The notes below the pieces were generated by a model. That model worked only from the letters and a program-made list of their open reading frames with translations, did no database searches and was not told where the DNA came from. The translations under genes were made by a program, and so were the position numbers. This document shows, one piece after another, positions 24,488 to 35,430 of a stretch of 64,000 bases of DNA. Origin of the DNA: Acholoe squamosa (lineage: Eukaryota; Annelida; Polychaeta; Phyllodocida; Polynoidae); contig OX439042.1 of assembly GCA_949317995.1 (NCBI GenBank), positions 18,393,174 through 18,457,173 on the forward strand. The letters run 5' to 3'. Positions within the stretch are counted from its first letter, which is position 1. Each line of letters opens with the position of its first letter.

Positions 24488-24979
24488 GTCGTGTAGTGGA
24501 GACAGGCCCTACGGAGGGACATTTTAAGTACAGACATAGGCAATAAAACGTTGGCGGTTGTGATGTTTGGCACCTGAGTACTATATTCCCGTCATCTGGT
24601 ATTCCCATTTGGTATTTTGTAATATATTTTGATCCCTAAAACCTTGATATTAAGCCATTAGTGAAATATGGTGTAACTATAGTAGAAAGCAATCACTTTT
24701 AGGGAAGAAGGCCCAAATTCTGCCTTTACCTAATCTGTGTGGGGTCATATCTGTCCCACATAGTGACGGTAGGCAATCAGCCTTACCCTAACATCTTCCT
24801 TTTTTAGATATAGAAAGGTTGGTACTGCAATGCACTCTTCTAGGCTAACTCATTTCCTTCTTTATCATTTTTTAATCATATATAATAGCTATCAATATGC
24901 CCATGTGTTACCGATGATCCTGTTTACAATCAGTATATCCATCAGCACTAGTCTAGGTCAACATGTTAAGGTCACTTAC

Positions 24980-25053
24980 TCGCAGAGCAGGATACCGTTC
25001 TCCAACGACTTCCGGGGGTCATCTGGATGGCTGAACTTCTTCCGGGTCACTGC
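24980..25053 (-). CDS. LMO7-like: LMO7/LIMCH1-type CH gene, exon 2
   Basis: A 74-bp exon between acceptor GTGCTTGCAG (just above 25053) and donor GTAAGTGACC (from 24979). It opens in phase 0 with AVTRKKFSHPDDPRKSLENG, continues ILLC, and ends with GA, which exon 3 completes to a Glu codon. This is the first helix-loop region of a CH domain: family members read W-I-x-x-V-T-G/E-x-x-F-x-x-x-D-F-R-x-x-L-E-N-G-x-L-L-C. The usual DF-R is DP-R here. The matching phases on both sides are strong independent support that exons 1-3 belong to one transcript. Confidence 0.9.
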
Positions 25054-25444
25054 CTGCAAGCACGAGCAAGTCCAAGGTCAGTCAGTAAGGTACATGTATG
25101 GGGTTCAATGATATGATGTACGAAAAATCAGACATCATGCTCATCCTTATAAGTAATCATCATCTAGGCACATGACTTTTAAAACACCATGTTGTCATTA
25201 AACTCTAATCTATCCATCCTTATAAGTAATATCGGTTCAATGGGATATTAGAACTGGAGGGTGTTGCTCCTATAGGAAAAGGAAGAGCTGGCTAAAAATG
25301 CCCTCATTCCCAGTCCTTTCTTTTCATGTAGCTATAACTTGTCCCTTTTGTTGTTCACAAGTGGTCATTCAAGTATGGTGCTAAAAAAGGGGGATTTGAG
25401 TAGGTAACTAGTTGGGAGAAGTCAGTCAGTGTTGAACAAGTAAC

Positions 25445-25552
25445 CAATGGATAACTCATGACAAGTGGGGGTTATCGACGGATAATAACACGAGGCCGTA
25501 GGCCGAGTGTTATTATCGTCGATAACCCCCACGAGTCATGAGTTATCCATTG
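25445..25552. repeat. 108-bp near-perfect palindrome
   Basis: The arms 25445-25492 and 25506-25552 are reverse complements with about three small differences, and the weaker outer pair AAGTA..TACTT extends it. The left arm reads CAATGGATAACTCATGAC and later GGGGGTTATCGACG. The loop GAGGCCGTAGGCCGA is itself partly repeated. It would form a long cruciform or RNA hairpin. Confidence 0.85.
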
Positions 25553-25691
25553 ACTACTTATTTTATACCACGAAACCAATAAATAATCAATATTATACCA
25601 ATAAATTCAAGTTGAAAACAAAAATTATTCCCCCTCCCCGGGACTCGATGCCAGCCATTGTGTGTACACGATCGGTACATACACCTCGGTG

Positions 25692-26060
25692 CCCGGCAGC
25701 GGCACACGGCTAAAGATTTCAATGCGTCTCGCTGTTATGTTTGTGTATAATACACCTCCTCACCCGGCAGTGGACAGCGACAGCGGCACATGGCGAAAAA
25801 AGATTTCAATGCGTCTCGCTGTTATGTTTGTGTATAAAATTCACCTCCTCGCCTGGCAGCAGACACCGACAGCGCACACGGCGAAAAAAGACGCATCCCG
25901 GCCGGGATTCGATCCGCGGACCCCTGACGGCTGAGCGCAACGTGCTAACCGCTAGACCACCGCGTCTCCTCCTTCAGCGGCCGTGTCGGCTTGGATTGAT
26001 TTGAATGCGTCCCTTGTTTATTCCTCGTCGCCCGGCAGCGGACAGTGACAGCGCACACGG
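25692..26060. repeat. Tandem repeat (about 70-90 bp) split by a tRNA-like insert
   Basis: CCCGGCAG-type starts lie at 25692, 25763, 25852 and 26031. Units share GACAGCG, CACACGG, GGCGAAAAAAGATTTCAATG and CGCTGTTATGTTTGTGTATAA. The third interval is longer because a tRNA-like sequence of about 79 nt lies inside it. Confidence 0.75.
25889..25967 (-). ncRNA. tRNA-like sequence (SINE head or tRNA pseudogene)
   Basis: On the minus strand there is an A-box-like TGGTCTAGCGGTTAGCACG and a B-box-like GGATCGAATCC. The 5' AGACGCG pairs with 3' TGCGTCT (six pairs plus a G-U), and a run of six T follows directly, like a Pol III terminator. The T-arm does not pair well and extra bases lie before the acceptor strand, so this is probably not a working tRNA gene. 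I did not assign an anticodon. Confidence 0.5.
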
Positions 26061-26105
26061 CTTTGTATCATATCCAGACCTGGTTCGAACCGAGCATTCC
26101 TCGTC

Positions 26106-26180
26106 AGTCCCTGTGGCGCAGTGCATAGGGAGTTGGATTTGGGATGTAAGACTGCAGGTTCGATCCCTACCCTGGCCCGG
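26106..26180 (+). ncRNA. tRNA-like sequence, probable SINE head
   Basis: The plus strand has an A-box-like TGGCGCAGTGCATAGGG (26114) and a canonical B-box GGTTCGATCCC (26157-26167), about 43 nt apart as in Pol III type 2 promoters. No closed acceptor stem is evident. It probably derives from a tRNA-headed SINE. Confidence 0.5.
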
Positions 26181-26233
26181 AAAATTTCGTGGGTTTTCTA
26201 ACATGTAACATATGACATGGGAGGACATGAGAG

Positions 26234-26310
26234 GTGTGCGGTTATCCTGGATAACCACACGCCTTACATGGATAACCGCACGCCTTACATTGATAACCGT
26301 ACGCCTTCCA
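26234..26310. repeat. Triplicate 21-bp repeat with inverted lead-in
   Basis: Three consecutive units near TGGATAACCGCACGCCTTACA start at 26248, 26269 and 26290. The preceding GTGTGCGGTTATCC is the reverse complement of the unit start. Chance frames run across it on both strands. Confidence 0.85.
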
Positions 26311-28288
26311 AAATTGATGTTACAGCCTATAGGGTGTGCAATATCGACAAATATGTGTATGGGAATAGCCACCAAAAAGCACTGTGTAAGCCAGAAATCG
26401 TGGTATAAAATATACTATAGAGTGTGTGACATGAGTAGGTACCTGATAATGCAGCTCTCTCTGTTTTAAACAAGGCAGGTGACTTTTCAGACTAATGTGG
26501 TGAGTGCAAGTTAAATGGTGAAGCAGAGCGTGACTTCTTTCGAAAAGAGGGTACCTACTGACAGCTCTTTTTACCATAGGAGCAACACGCTCCTGGGTTC
26601 CACAAAATCAAAAAGTACTACTAAAAGCTTATCTTCTCCAAGATGACGGACATAGCACCTGTTGATGTCTGGAACAGATGTTGGAAATAGGTTTTAAAAA
26701 CACCATAAGTGTTGTATTTGGTACCTCCCATACTGCCTCCAGGGTCCTAACCCGGCCCCCTCCTGGAGGTGGGTCAGAAACCACGCCTGCTCCCCACCCC
26801 TCATGCCTCCCTCCCCACCCCGCGGCAGCTGCAGATCATCTCCACCCCACCTGACCCTGACCTGACACGGGAGATCAGGCCTCACCCCCGGGTAGTTTTA
26901 ACCACAAACAACACCCTCCTCATGTGATGTTGGTCTATGCAATCTATCATTGGCTATGTGTTGTTGGTAAATTCCTAGCCTTTTAAATTGCTTTGTAACA
27001 CTACCCATAACTGCACTGCTCAGACTTTCCCCATGATTTGGGTCTACCTAGATCTAGCTTGAACTGGATTTATTTTTGCCTCATTAGTTAAGTACGATAT
27101 GTTATGTCGATATTAATATAACGTTATTTGTTAGACCCGTGTGACGATAGACATCAGCGTCTGTCGTCCAATAATCACGGGGAACGGAGACGCGTAGTGC
27201 TGCCCCCTGGAGGGCTACAACACTGGTTGCGCCCCCTAACAACAAAATCCTGAACTAATTTGATCCCAGATGCACACAGAAATGTTCAATGATGTGATTT
27301 GCTCTACTCACTCTCCAACCATATTTGTTTTCAGTTAGTTTCACCTGGACTGAATTTTAGCAATCTGTTTGAAGAGTTGGAAGTGAACTCAGGACCACTG
27401 CTGTGGGCCTGGTGTCAAAATGTCAAAGGTCAAACTTTAACCATCATCAGGCACACAGCCATTACTTGTGGAACATGCCACAAGGAGTACTGTACATACA
27501 TAGTAGACCAAATATAATACACCCCATTAAATCAAAGCCACCCCCATTGATGAGACTTTCTTTTATCCTATATTCTGACCTGAGCCTGAATATAAATATC
27601 AGGTATACTATAGGTCTATAGAAATGACGCAGTGAAACCAACAGCAACCTTAATGTCACAAACAGGGAAAGTGGTTTACGTTTTAACCATCCTACATTCC
27701 TAGCAACTTGTCCGTGGGTACAACTAGGCATGATTAACTCACATAGGACTGTGCTTGTACCCCATGGGTAGCTGGACGCACGCCTAATTATTAAGAACCA
27801 TCTGCCGGAAACATCCGGCACTATGTGTAAACCGGAAGTGCCAATCAAAATACCTCAGGATTTGCCAAGGTCATAGAATCTGCTTTGCTTAGACAGTAAA
27901 TGCTACTTGAAAAGGTGTCATGGGTGAATGTTAGGATGTGGACATGTCCTTTTAACATGACGACTCTTGATCCCATTTTGTCTCTATCTCCAATAACATC
28001 TAGATAAAGCATGAATATGAAGATTATATACCATCTAGTATTCTTGGCCTAGAGTGGGTATTTGAACAACATAGCAACATCCCAACTTATGCTGTAACAT
28101 AAAGCATGATTTAAACAATTTTACTTATTCTTAACCCCCCCCCGAAAAAAAGAAAATATCAAGGGAAATGCTATTTATCTATTTACATCTTTAAAATAAT
28201 CATGATCAAATCAGTTAACGGTTGATTTCATTTCATATCAAGTCAATGCATGCATTTGGCTCGTGCCCTGTTGTTCACCAATGTCAGC

Positions 28289-28787
28289 CAGGCCCGTAGC
28301 CAGAGCGGGGGGGGGGGGCTCAGGGAGTTCAAGCCCCTCCTCCACTGGGAGCAAAATTATGCGGAGTTCCACCCTCCCAGATTTTTTGTTTGTTTTGTTT
28401 TAAACTGCGGCACATATTTTTCTGACAGGAGCAAAAATATTTCGATATGTGTGGGTTGAATTCCATAGAAAATGCATGGGTTTAGCAGAACCCTTTTGAG
28501 TAGTACTGCTCGGCATGACTCAGAGGGTGGAACTTGGACCTGAAAGGGCGGAACTCATCACAGGCATGACAGGGCAGAACTTATCACAGGCCAGTGGAAC
28601 TAACAGGGGGTCGGACCTGAAATCACCCCTTTTGCATACTTTTTTTTCAAAGTTTTTCCAGGGGAGCATGCCCCTCTTTGTCGCTGCACTTTGCTTGCGA
28701 TTATCATCGCTTCACCACTCGAATATTCATTTATCATAAATCATTTGAGCTCCCCCCCCCCCATAGTGAAGTCTGGCTACGGGCCTG
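28289..28787. mobile_element. hAT-like MITE with CAGGCCCGTAGCC ends
   Basis: The 16-bp inverted termini CAGGCCCGTAGCCAGA and TCTGGCTACGGGCCTG are exact. GTCAGC abuts the left end and, allowing one shared base, the right end. G and C runs sit just inside both ends, and internal copies of GGGCGGAACTCATCACAGGC occur. No transposase frame. Length and ends fit hAT-class non-autonomous elements; the class is inferred. Confidence 0.65.
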
Positions 28788-30139
28788 TCAGCGTCCATGT
28801 GTCCAGGTATAATGACCAATGTGAACTCCATCTTCCAGCTGGTACAGACTAAGGTGACATCTGGTGCCACAAAGTCACATATCATACATGTCCCTGACAG
28901 ACTAATTCATGGTGATTGTCTCCATTAGGAACTCATATATAGTGGCAGGAGAAAAGTGATACAGCCGTTATTGTACAATTACACCATCAATCTTCAAACA
29001 GCTCTGTTGGTAGCATTTATTCCGTCTCATCTGAGAATGATAAATTGACAAATCTAAGCCACGCTTCACTGGATGTTATTTTAAGTTGTTAAGCCCAATT
29101 TATTTATGTTGCATAAGGATAAAATGAGGAGCAAACTGCAATAACACAATAATTGTAATTTTCTGATTTTCCAAAATTGCTTGAGTAAAACAAGCAGGAT
29201 GGAATTCCACGCTGCTGTGTGCAAGTGCAGCGCAACGATCCTAGGGGAGTCTGGAGGCATGCCCCCCAGGAAATTTTTGAATAGTAAACATCAAATGGTG
29301 CAATCTGGGGGCATTTTGATGTGGAATTCCTCCTTAAAAACATTGATCAAAATGTTACCTTGATGTGGTAGTACAGACCCCCTCAATTTATCAATCTATT
29401 CATGCATTCAACCAATGTTTACAATATAATGTAGGGTAACTGGGACCGTTATTTATAATCATATCAAAGACCTTTCATTTCCAACTTTTGAACGATGGGT
29501 CCAACTCAAAGTTAGTAATTATAGTTTTCAACCATTTTGATATTATGTTTCTCATGCACAGATTATGATATAATTCACTGAGAATTTCGTGCATTTCCTT
29601 TAGCATAGAATAAGTGATTACTATATAGGTATAGGTATTTAACTTCCATGACATATATGCCAAATCTATGATAACATTCATAAACATTATATAACTCAAC
29701 ACAGTGGCAGGTGGCTGTGATCAGACCTATCAGTAGAGAGTTTAAGTCTACTCAAGTATTTGTATACAAATGGCTCACACCCATCTACACAGTGTCAATT
29801 GGTTGTCAACAAAGTTGCCTTTAATGCAGAACACTGCAATGCTGTGATTTTCTAGAACGCAGAGCACTAGAGAGTTGCATTCTCCTTGGATGTCTGTGTG
29901 CAAATGTATTTACAACTGATTGGATATCAATGGTCTTGTCATAGTGAATATAAATTCATGCCAGTGATGCCAAACTAGATACTGGATAATATACGCACTA
30001 AATAATTTTTGGTGCAGCATCAGAAGGGAGGGACACTTTTGCAGCCCCCAGCCAAGTTTACAACCATCAAAGGTGGACAGATTTCAAAGGAAAAGTGTTT
30101 CTCTGATTTTGATTTCCTTCAATTTCCGAGCCCTTGGAG

Positions 30140-30600
30140 TTTCACCCTCTGAGATCACACCCAAGGATTCCGCTCAACCAGAAGGAGTTCCACCCTCAGA
30201 GATCCCACCCCTCAGGGTTCCCAACCACAGTGAGTTCTGCCCCTTGGAGTACCACTTAACCATGTGGAGTTCCACCCTTGGAGATCCAGCCACTTGGATT
30301 TCCCCCAACCACACAGGGATCTATCCTCAGAGATCCCGCCCCTCAGAGTTCCACCCAACCATGGACAGGTCCTCCCTCAGAGATGCCATCACTTGGATTT
30401 CCACCAAACCATGGTTAGTTCTGCCCCTTGGAGTTCCATCAAACCATGGCGAGTTCTGCCCCTTGGAGTTCCGCCCAACCACAGCTAGTTTGGCCCTCGG
30501 AAAAAGATTATATATATTTTTAGGGTGGAACTCTAGATCATTTTGCTTTGTGGGGGGGGGGGTGCTCGAGCACCCCCAGCACCCCCTCTGGATACGGGCC
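30140..30600. repeat. Imperfect tandem repeat next to a transposon end
   Basis: About ten imperfect units built from GGAGTTCCACCC, GAGATCCCACCC and CCAACCATGG-like words run to about 30500. The segment then ends CCCTCTGGATACGGGCCTG, which resembles the right terminus of the hAT-like element at 28289-28787. The 194-codon frame at 30073-30657 is a product of the repeat. Confidence 0.6.
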
Positions 30601-31172
30601 TGTCATATAAATTGCATTGTATATAGCTATTCAATATTATCTATGGTCTATATGTAAACACAGATCCCCTCATTAGATCCTCATCATAAATACTATGTTG
30701 TTACACCCAGTTGTCCAGGCGATTACCATCATACTCACAATAGCTAAGAGGATCTATGTACAGCATACACTCCCTAATACAGCATACAATCCCTAATACA
30801 GCATACAATGCCCTGGTGCCACGGGGCCTTTTTCTGCACTACTGGGTATTACATATAAACAGACATACCACCAGGACCCTATCATCATAACGACGTCTAG
30901 ACCATATGGCAGGCCTGGCCAATGTCCAGAATGGATACGGTATTCAGGACGACTTAATTGCACACCCTTATAATACAAGCATATCAGGCTCCACCAGATT
31001 AGCACACCAGGTGCCACCTCACCAGCCTTATCTCTGGGATGTTTACTCTGTGACTTTGAATAGCTCACAGTAAATAGCTCGTCTCCTCAGAGGACTGGTT
31101 CCATTTGGCCCCGGGGGACATTGGCCTCTGCGCACGCGTTCAGGTACTAAGGGATTATTATTTATTTATTTT

Positions 31173-31481
31173 GTCATTATTTATCAACGGGGGGGGATGG
31201 TGAGTTTGAGGGGGGCGTAAAAAATTCAGACCCCTCCCGAGGGGGGGGCTAAAAAAAATTTGACCCCTCTTGAGGGGGGGATAAAAATAATTTACCCTAA
31301 TTTTAGCAAAAAAGCCTGCGCGCTACTATAGATCAAATAGGGGCAGGAAAATTCTCCGCGCCTTCGCCGTGGGGGGAGGGTGCAAAGAATTTTGACTGCC
31401 ATCGAGAGGGGGGGGCGTAAAAAAATTTTCGCGCGTTCGGCAAAAACCCATCCCCCCCCCCCCCCGTTGATAAATAATGAC
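31173..31481 (+). mobile_element. G/C-run hairpin element, copy A
   Basis: The ends GTCATTATTTATCAAC and GTTGATAAATAATGAC are perfect inverted repeats. The interior holds several G runs or C runs beside AAAATTTTTGACCCCTC-like text, plus GCGCGCTACTATAGATC in the middle. The copy at 54499-54751 matches in the reverse orientation. It is too short and stop-rich to code. Confidence 0.75.
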
Positions 31482-31757
31482 CACTCCCTAAGTAGACTAG
31501 GGCACCCGTCTCCATAGGGGAGGTCGAGTTACGACATGTCGAGTTACGACATCTGGTCGGGTGCCCTAGACTAACTAAGGAGTAGCTCGGGGATGGAGAT
31601 GACCTCAGCCATGTTGGTATCAAATGATGAAGTACTAACTAGACTGTGTATTTTGTTTGTAAATAGCTGAGCATTCATAAGACATCCTAGAAATGGGCGT
31701 GCTAGGTAGCGGTCTCGTATCATGCTAGGCTAAATGAATGTGTAATACACAATACAC

Positions 31758-31761
<4 letters not shown>

Positions 31762-31827
<66 letters not shown>
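31762..31827. repeat. TA microsatellite
   Basis: About 32 uninterrupted TA dinucleotides. The Tyr-Ile frame across it is meaningless. Confidence 0.97.
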
Positions 31828-31829
<2 letters not shown>

Positions 31830-32059
31830 ATATTGAATTTGTCTTAGATTATAGGTGGAGACCGACGAATGGAGACCTGATTTACAATCCGTCGACCTTT
31901 GAAGAATTCAGTACTAGTCTAAGGGTACCCCTCTATAAAGCTATGAATATTCTGGGAACTATTCAACGAACTCTTTGACCAAGAGCCTAAGGCCAGGAGT
32001 CAACAAACACCTTTTGAGCTGTTGAGAGCAGCTCTGTAGTTGCTCCTCAGACCCACACC

Positions 32060-32470
32060 CTCTGGAAGCAAAACACCCGGGGGGGGGCACTGAGTCTTTG
32101 ATTGGTGGTACCAACTGCGAAACTACAGCCCCCTCTTTTTTGCCAAATCACAGCCCCTTTAAACACAGCTCAATTTTTACAGTCCCCCTTTTTTGAAGAA
32201 GTCTCTTAATAGCCCCCTTTTTGGGGCCCTTTTCCATGTAAATCAAGGTTCTTTGACAATAATACCCAGGAATTTCACAGCCCTGGAGTGATAACATGGA
32301 ATATTCAAGTTACTTCCGTTCCATACAAGGCATGAAAGGTATTAACAGCCCCTTAATTTCAAGATGTAATTCAGCTAACAGCCCCCCTTTTTCTCCCCCT
32401 TTGACTCATCGACAGCCACCGCTCCGTGGGGTTGGTACCACAGTTGGTACCCAAACAGAGGGTCAGTGCC
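32060..32470. repeat. CAGCCCC(T)n phrase repeat
   Basis: Phrases of the type ACAGCCCCCTTTTTT recur about eight times at irregular 25-60 bp spacing. Near-complementary GGGGTGACC-type text is absent, so it is not a simple hairpin. The reverse complement, AAAAAGGGGGCTGT, resembles the AAAAGGGGTAC blocks at 49650-50070, 53800-53910 and 54890-55160. Confidence 0.5.
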
Positions 32471-35240
32471 CCCCCCGGGGCAAAACATGTCCTGGCAGAT
32501 TGCCAGAACACCAGGTCAAAAAGATAAGCAGCAGATATATAGACCACGGGGTCAAGGGAACGCCTAGGGCGGCAAGATGTTATATCTGCTACTTATCTAC
32601 GACTTAACGTCTTGTCCATGTATTATGCACTCTTTAAGGGGTGCATAGTCAAAGTACTGTAACAAGGCCTATTTTGTTCGCCATAAATTGATGCAGCTTT
32701 CACATGCACACTGCCCATGCACAACACTTCAGTAGTGTATCAAATCCGTGGGCTATGGGTGTAGCAGTGCAACCCTGGTTGGTACACTCACCAAAGAGAT
32801 TCAACCCCGTCCGCTTTTTCTTGATTTTTTTCTTTTCTATTTTTTTCTTGTTTTTTTTTGTGAAAGCCCCCCCCCCCCCTTGTTATTAAATACGATACAA
32901 TTTCACTTCATGGGCGCATAAAAAGAAACTATGTTTGGGACTTTTATACCTGGTGGGCGTGGAAAATCTACTATAACCCCTGTTGGGGCAAAGATGACCA
33001 CTCACTAAGCACTGAGTGTGAGACCTTGTTGACAAACTCAGAGAGCTTCAAGCTCAGGGTGGTAAGACGGTCCTCTGTGTAGTCTGTGGTCGTGCCTCAT
33101 GTAGGTTAAGATAACAGCAGGGTTCTTCAGTCCCCACCCCCTGTATGAGAGGTATGTGACGGGGTCTGGTAGTACTGCAGTAGGATAAAGTACAATACCC
33201 ATAATGTACAATACCGGTGGAACCACGGCATTGGTGGATCAAGGAATTTGAAGTGGGGGGGGGGGGTCGCTATGGGGTTAAAATTGAATTGGCGCAACTC
33301 CCCACTAGGGGAGAATGGTGTACCTCGCCCAGTCTAAAACCCGCCAGTGTTATATACTTCTGGAGGGTGTTGCACATGGAAGAACTTTTGTTCGTGTTGC
33401 ACAGAAGTGCTCATATCAGTCAGGTGTGTGTATCTTTCAATGAAGATGATAAAGCTACTTTCTCGTGCAATACACAGCATTTTAAACGAGGTAGGTGGCT
33501 TTCAGTCTAATGTGGTGAGCACAAGTTGAATGGTGAAGCAGAGCATGGCTTTTTTATGAGAAAGGGTACCCACTTAGTGTTCCATTTAGCTTATGTGCAA
33601 CATCCTCCAGGCTACACACAAGGCAATGATTTTGGGATTGCAATAATGTTACCACGTAGGCCTACATTCCTTCATCCAGAGCACAACCGTACATGTTTCA
33701 GCTGGCATTGGGGGAACATTACATGATATCTCACTCTGCCTGTGATTAGAGAGTGGTGAGAAGGGCAGGTGCTACAGATATAGGATGGGTGTGGTCCCTC
33801 TGGGGCCCAGTCTCTAATGCACAATTCTCTCCAGCCACAAATCTGTATACCTAAGGATAGGGCCTCTACAGTAGTTGATGCTGCATACATCTGCTTGGAG
33901 AAGGTAGAGATAAAAGTCGTCTGCTGTCTGCATGATTCTGGCGCGTTCCGTTTAGCGTTCCTGCAGGCGTCGATAGATAGGACCATGACACTCTATGCTG
34001 GCTTTCCAATTATTATCAACCCTACCTATACATGTACACATACTGTTTCCAGAATGACATCCCTAACATTGTAAACAGACCTATGGTTGTGAATATATCA
34101 TGGGTGGATACATTCAGTAATACAAGCCAGCTAGCTTAATCATGCACAACTTAATGATGAAGCTGAAAATTTATAATTACATTTTTCATTATTGACGTGA
34201 TTTCATTTAGGCGTCGCTATGGTGATTATGGTAGTGCAATCACCCTCGCATTCTACCCATTCCCAGGGCCATCACCCTCCCCCGCCCCGGCAACCCTAAC
34301 CCTCTAGAGGATCCCTGCTAATCTCTTATGGAATGTAACATGTAGTCCTGGACGCAGCATATCAGACCACCTCAAGGCTAATGCAAAGTCCTGATGGTGG
34401 ACTGTGTGTTTAGTGCCATGATCAAGGGTAAGTGAAACCAAGGGTAAGTTAAACCCTCACAGAGAGGAGAAAACTGCCTGATGTTAAAACTATATTTCTG
34501 TAGCTCAATATATATAAATTAATGATATACATGTGGGGACCACTCATTATATGATATGTTATGGTATGCTTGATAAACATCAACGTATAGGGTGTATGCA
34601 TATGGAGGTCCAAGTATATACACATTATGTACCAAGGGTGTTTGCACAACATGTTAGTCACTAAGTTATATCTTACCAGGCCCCATGTCTGGTACACTCA
34701 TTGTACCTAATGGCCCCATTCCTTACAGAACCACTCTGGTCTTGGTCCACGTGGTCAATGATGAGAAAATCAGAGGTAACAGCTCGCTTAAAACGTGCTG
34801 GTTATACGTAATAAATGATGGTAAGATCGTTCAGGCTACACCGGGCTACACACATTATCTAAACAGCTATTTACAAATGTCTTCTATAGACTCTGTGAAT
34901 TGTTTGTTACATTCTGTTGTTTATTCAATGGGAAAAGGTCACATTGAAGTAGAAGAGTGATACTAATACTAGTAATAGTCTGTCTTTATTCTGTTTTAAC
35001 ATGGTAAAAGAACCATTCTGAAAACACTTTCTCCCATCCCACTCTCAGTGTGGTATGTTATTGTTGAGTGTTTTTACCAGCCTTTGCCTCCAAGAAGTGA
35101 CTGTAGGAGTGTAGTTGATGTGACGTATGTCTAGTTGTGGCGTCACTGACACACAGTGTGACATACTTGACGTGTGAGGGTGGTGGGGGGGCCCAGCTGG
35201 GCCCATGTACAGTTACATGGTAGAACTTTGAAGTGCTGCA

Positions 35241-35430
35241 TAGCCCTTAAATACATGGTGAATGAATGCAGACCTGGTGAGTCTACTTACCAGGGCTGCA
35301 TCCTTACATCATGCTGATACCCTCCCACAGGATCGACTTGATGCACCAATGAAGTAAAGTCACCAGTACTCCATAGGTGCGTCATGATAAAGAAGGGGCT
35401 GGGGTATCATGTGGCCTTTTTAAGGGTTAA
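35241..35430. repeat. TTAA-flanked short element, copy 2
   Basis: The right end GGCCTTTTTAAGGGTTAA is clear. The left end TAGCCCTTAAATACATGG is eroded. The interior contains CATCATGCTG, GATGCACCAATG and GCGTCATGAT words shared with the other copies. Confidence 0.5.

Larger units (their letters stand above)
23920..24979. other. LMO7-like: Intron 2 of the CH gene
   Basis: 1,060 bp between exon 2 (donor GTAAGTGACC) and exon 3 (acceptor AATTTCAG), phase 2. It contains the two small inverted repeats at 24276-24385 and 24456-24487 and no other feature. Confidence 0.8.
25438..26412. mobile_element. Palindrome-ended non-autonomous DNA transposon (ISL2EU-like?)
   Basis: A 15-bp perfect inverted pair, TATTTTATACCACGA (25559-25573) and TCGTGGTATAAAATA (26398-26412), brackets 854 bp. 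Outside the left member sits a large palindrome whose loop has GAGGCCGTAGGCCGAG. Palindromic subterminal blocks of this type recall ISL2EU/IS4EU DNA transposons, but I cannot confirm that by search. The interior has no transposase frame; it holds an approximately 70-90-bp tandem repeat, two tRNA-like sequences and a 21-bp triplicate. Confidence 0.5.

Noticed and set aside
25889-25967. Functional tRNA gene
   Set aside because: The acceptor stem and boxes look good, but the T-arm does not pair and extra bases precede the acceptor strand.
30073-30657. A 194-codon plus-strand frame rich in Pro, Ser and Leu
   Set aside because: It follows an imperfect tandem repeat beside a transposon end; the composition is explained by the repeat and no domain is visible.
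34729-34775. Plus-strand segment between CCTTACAG and GTAACA resembling a short exon
   Set aside because: No homology, no neighbouring exon, and one of many AG/GT pairs expected by chance.
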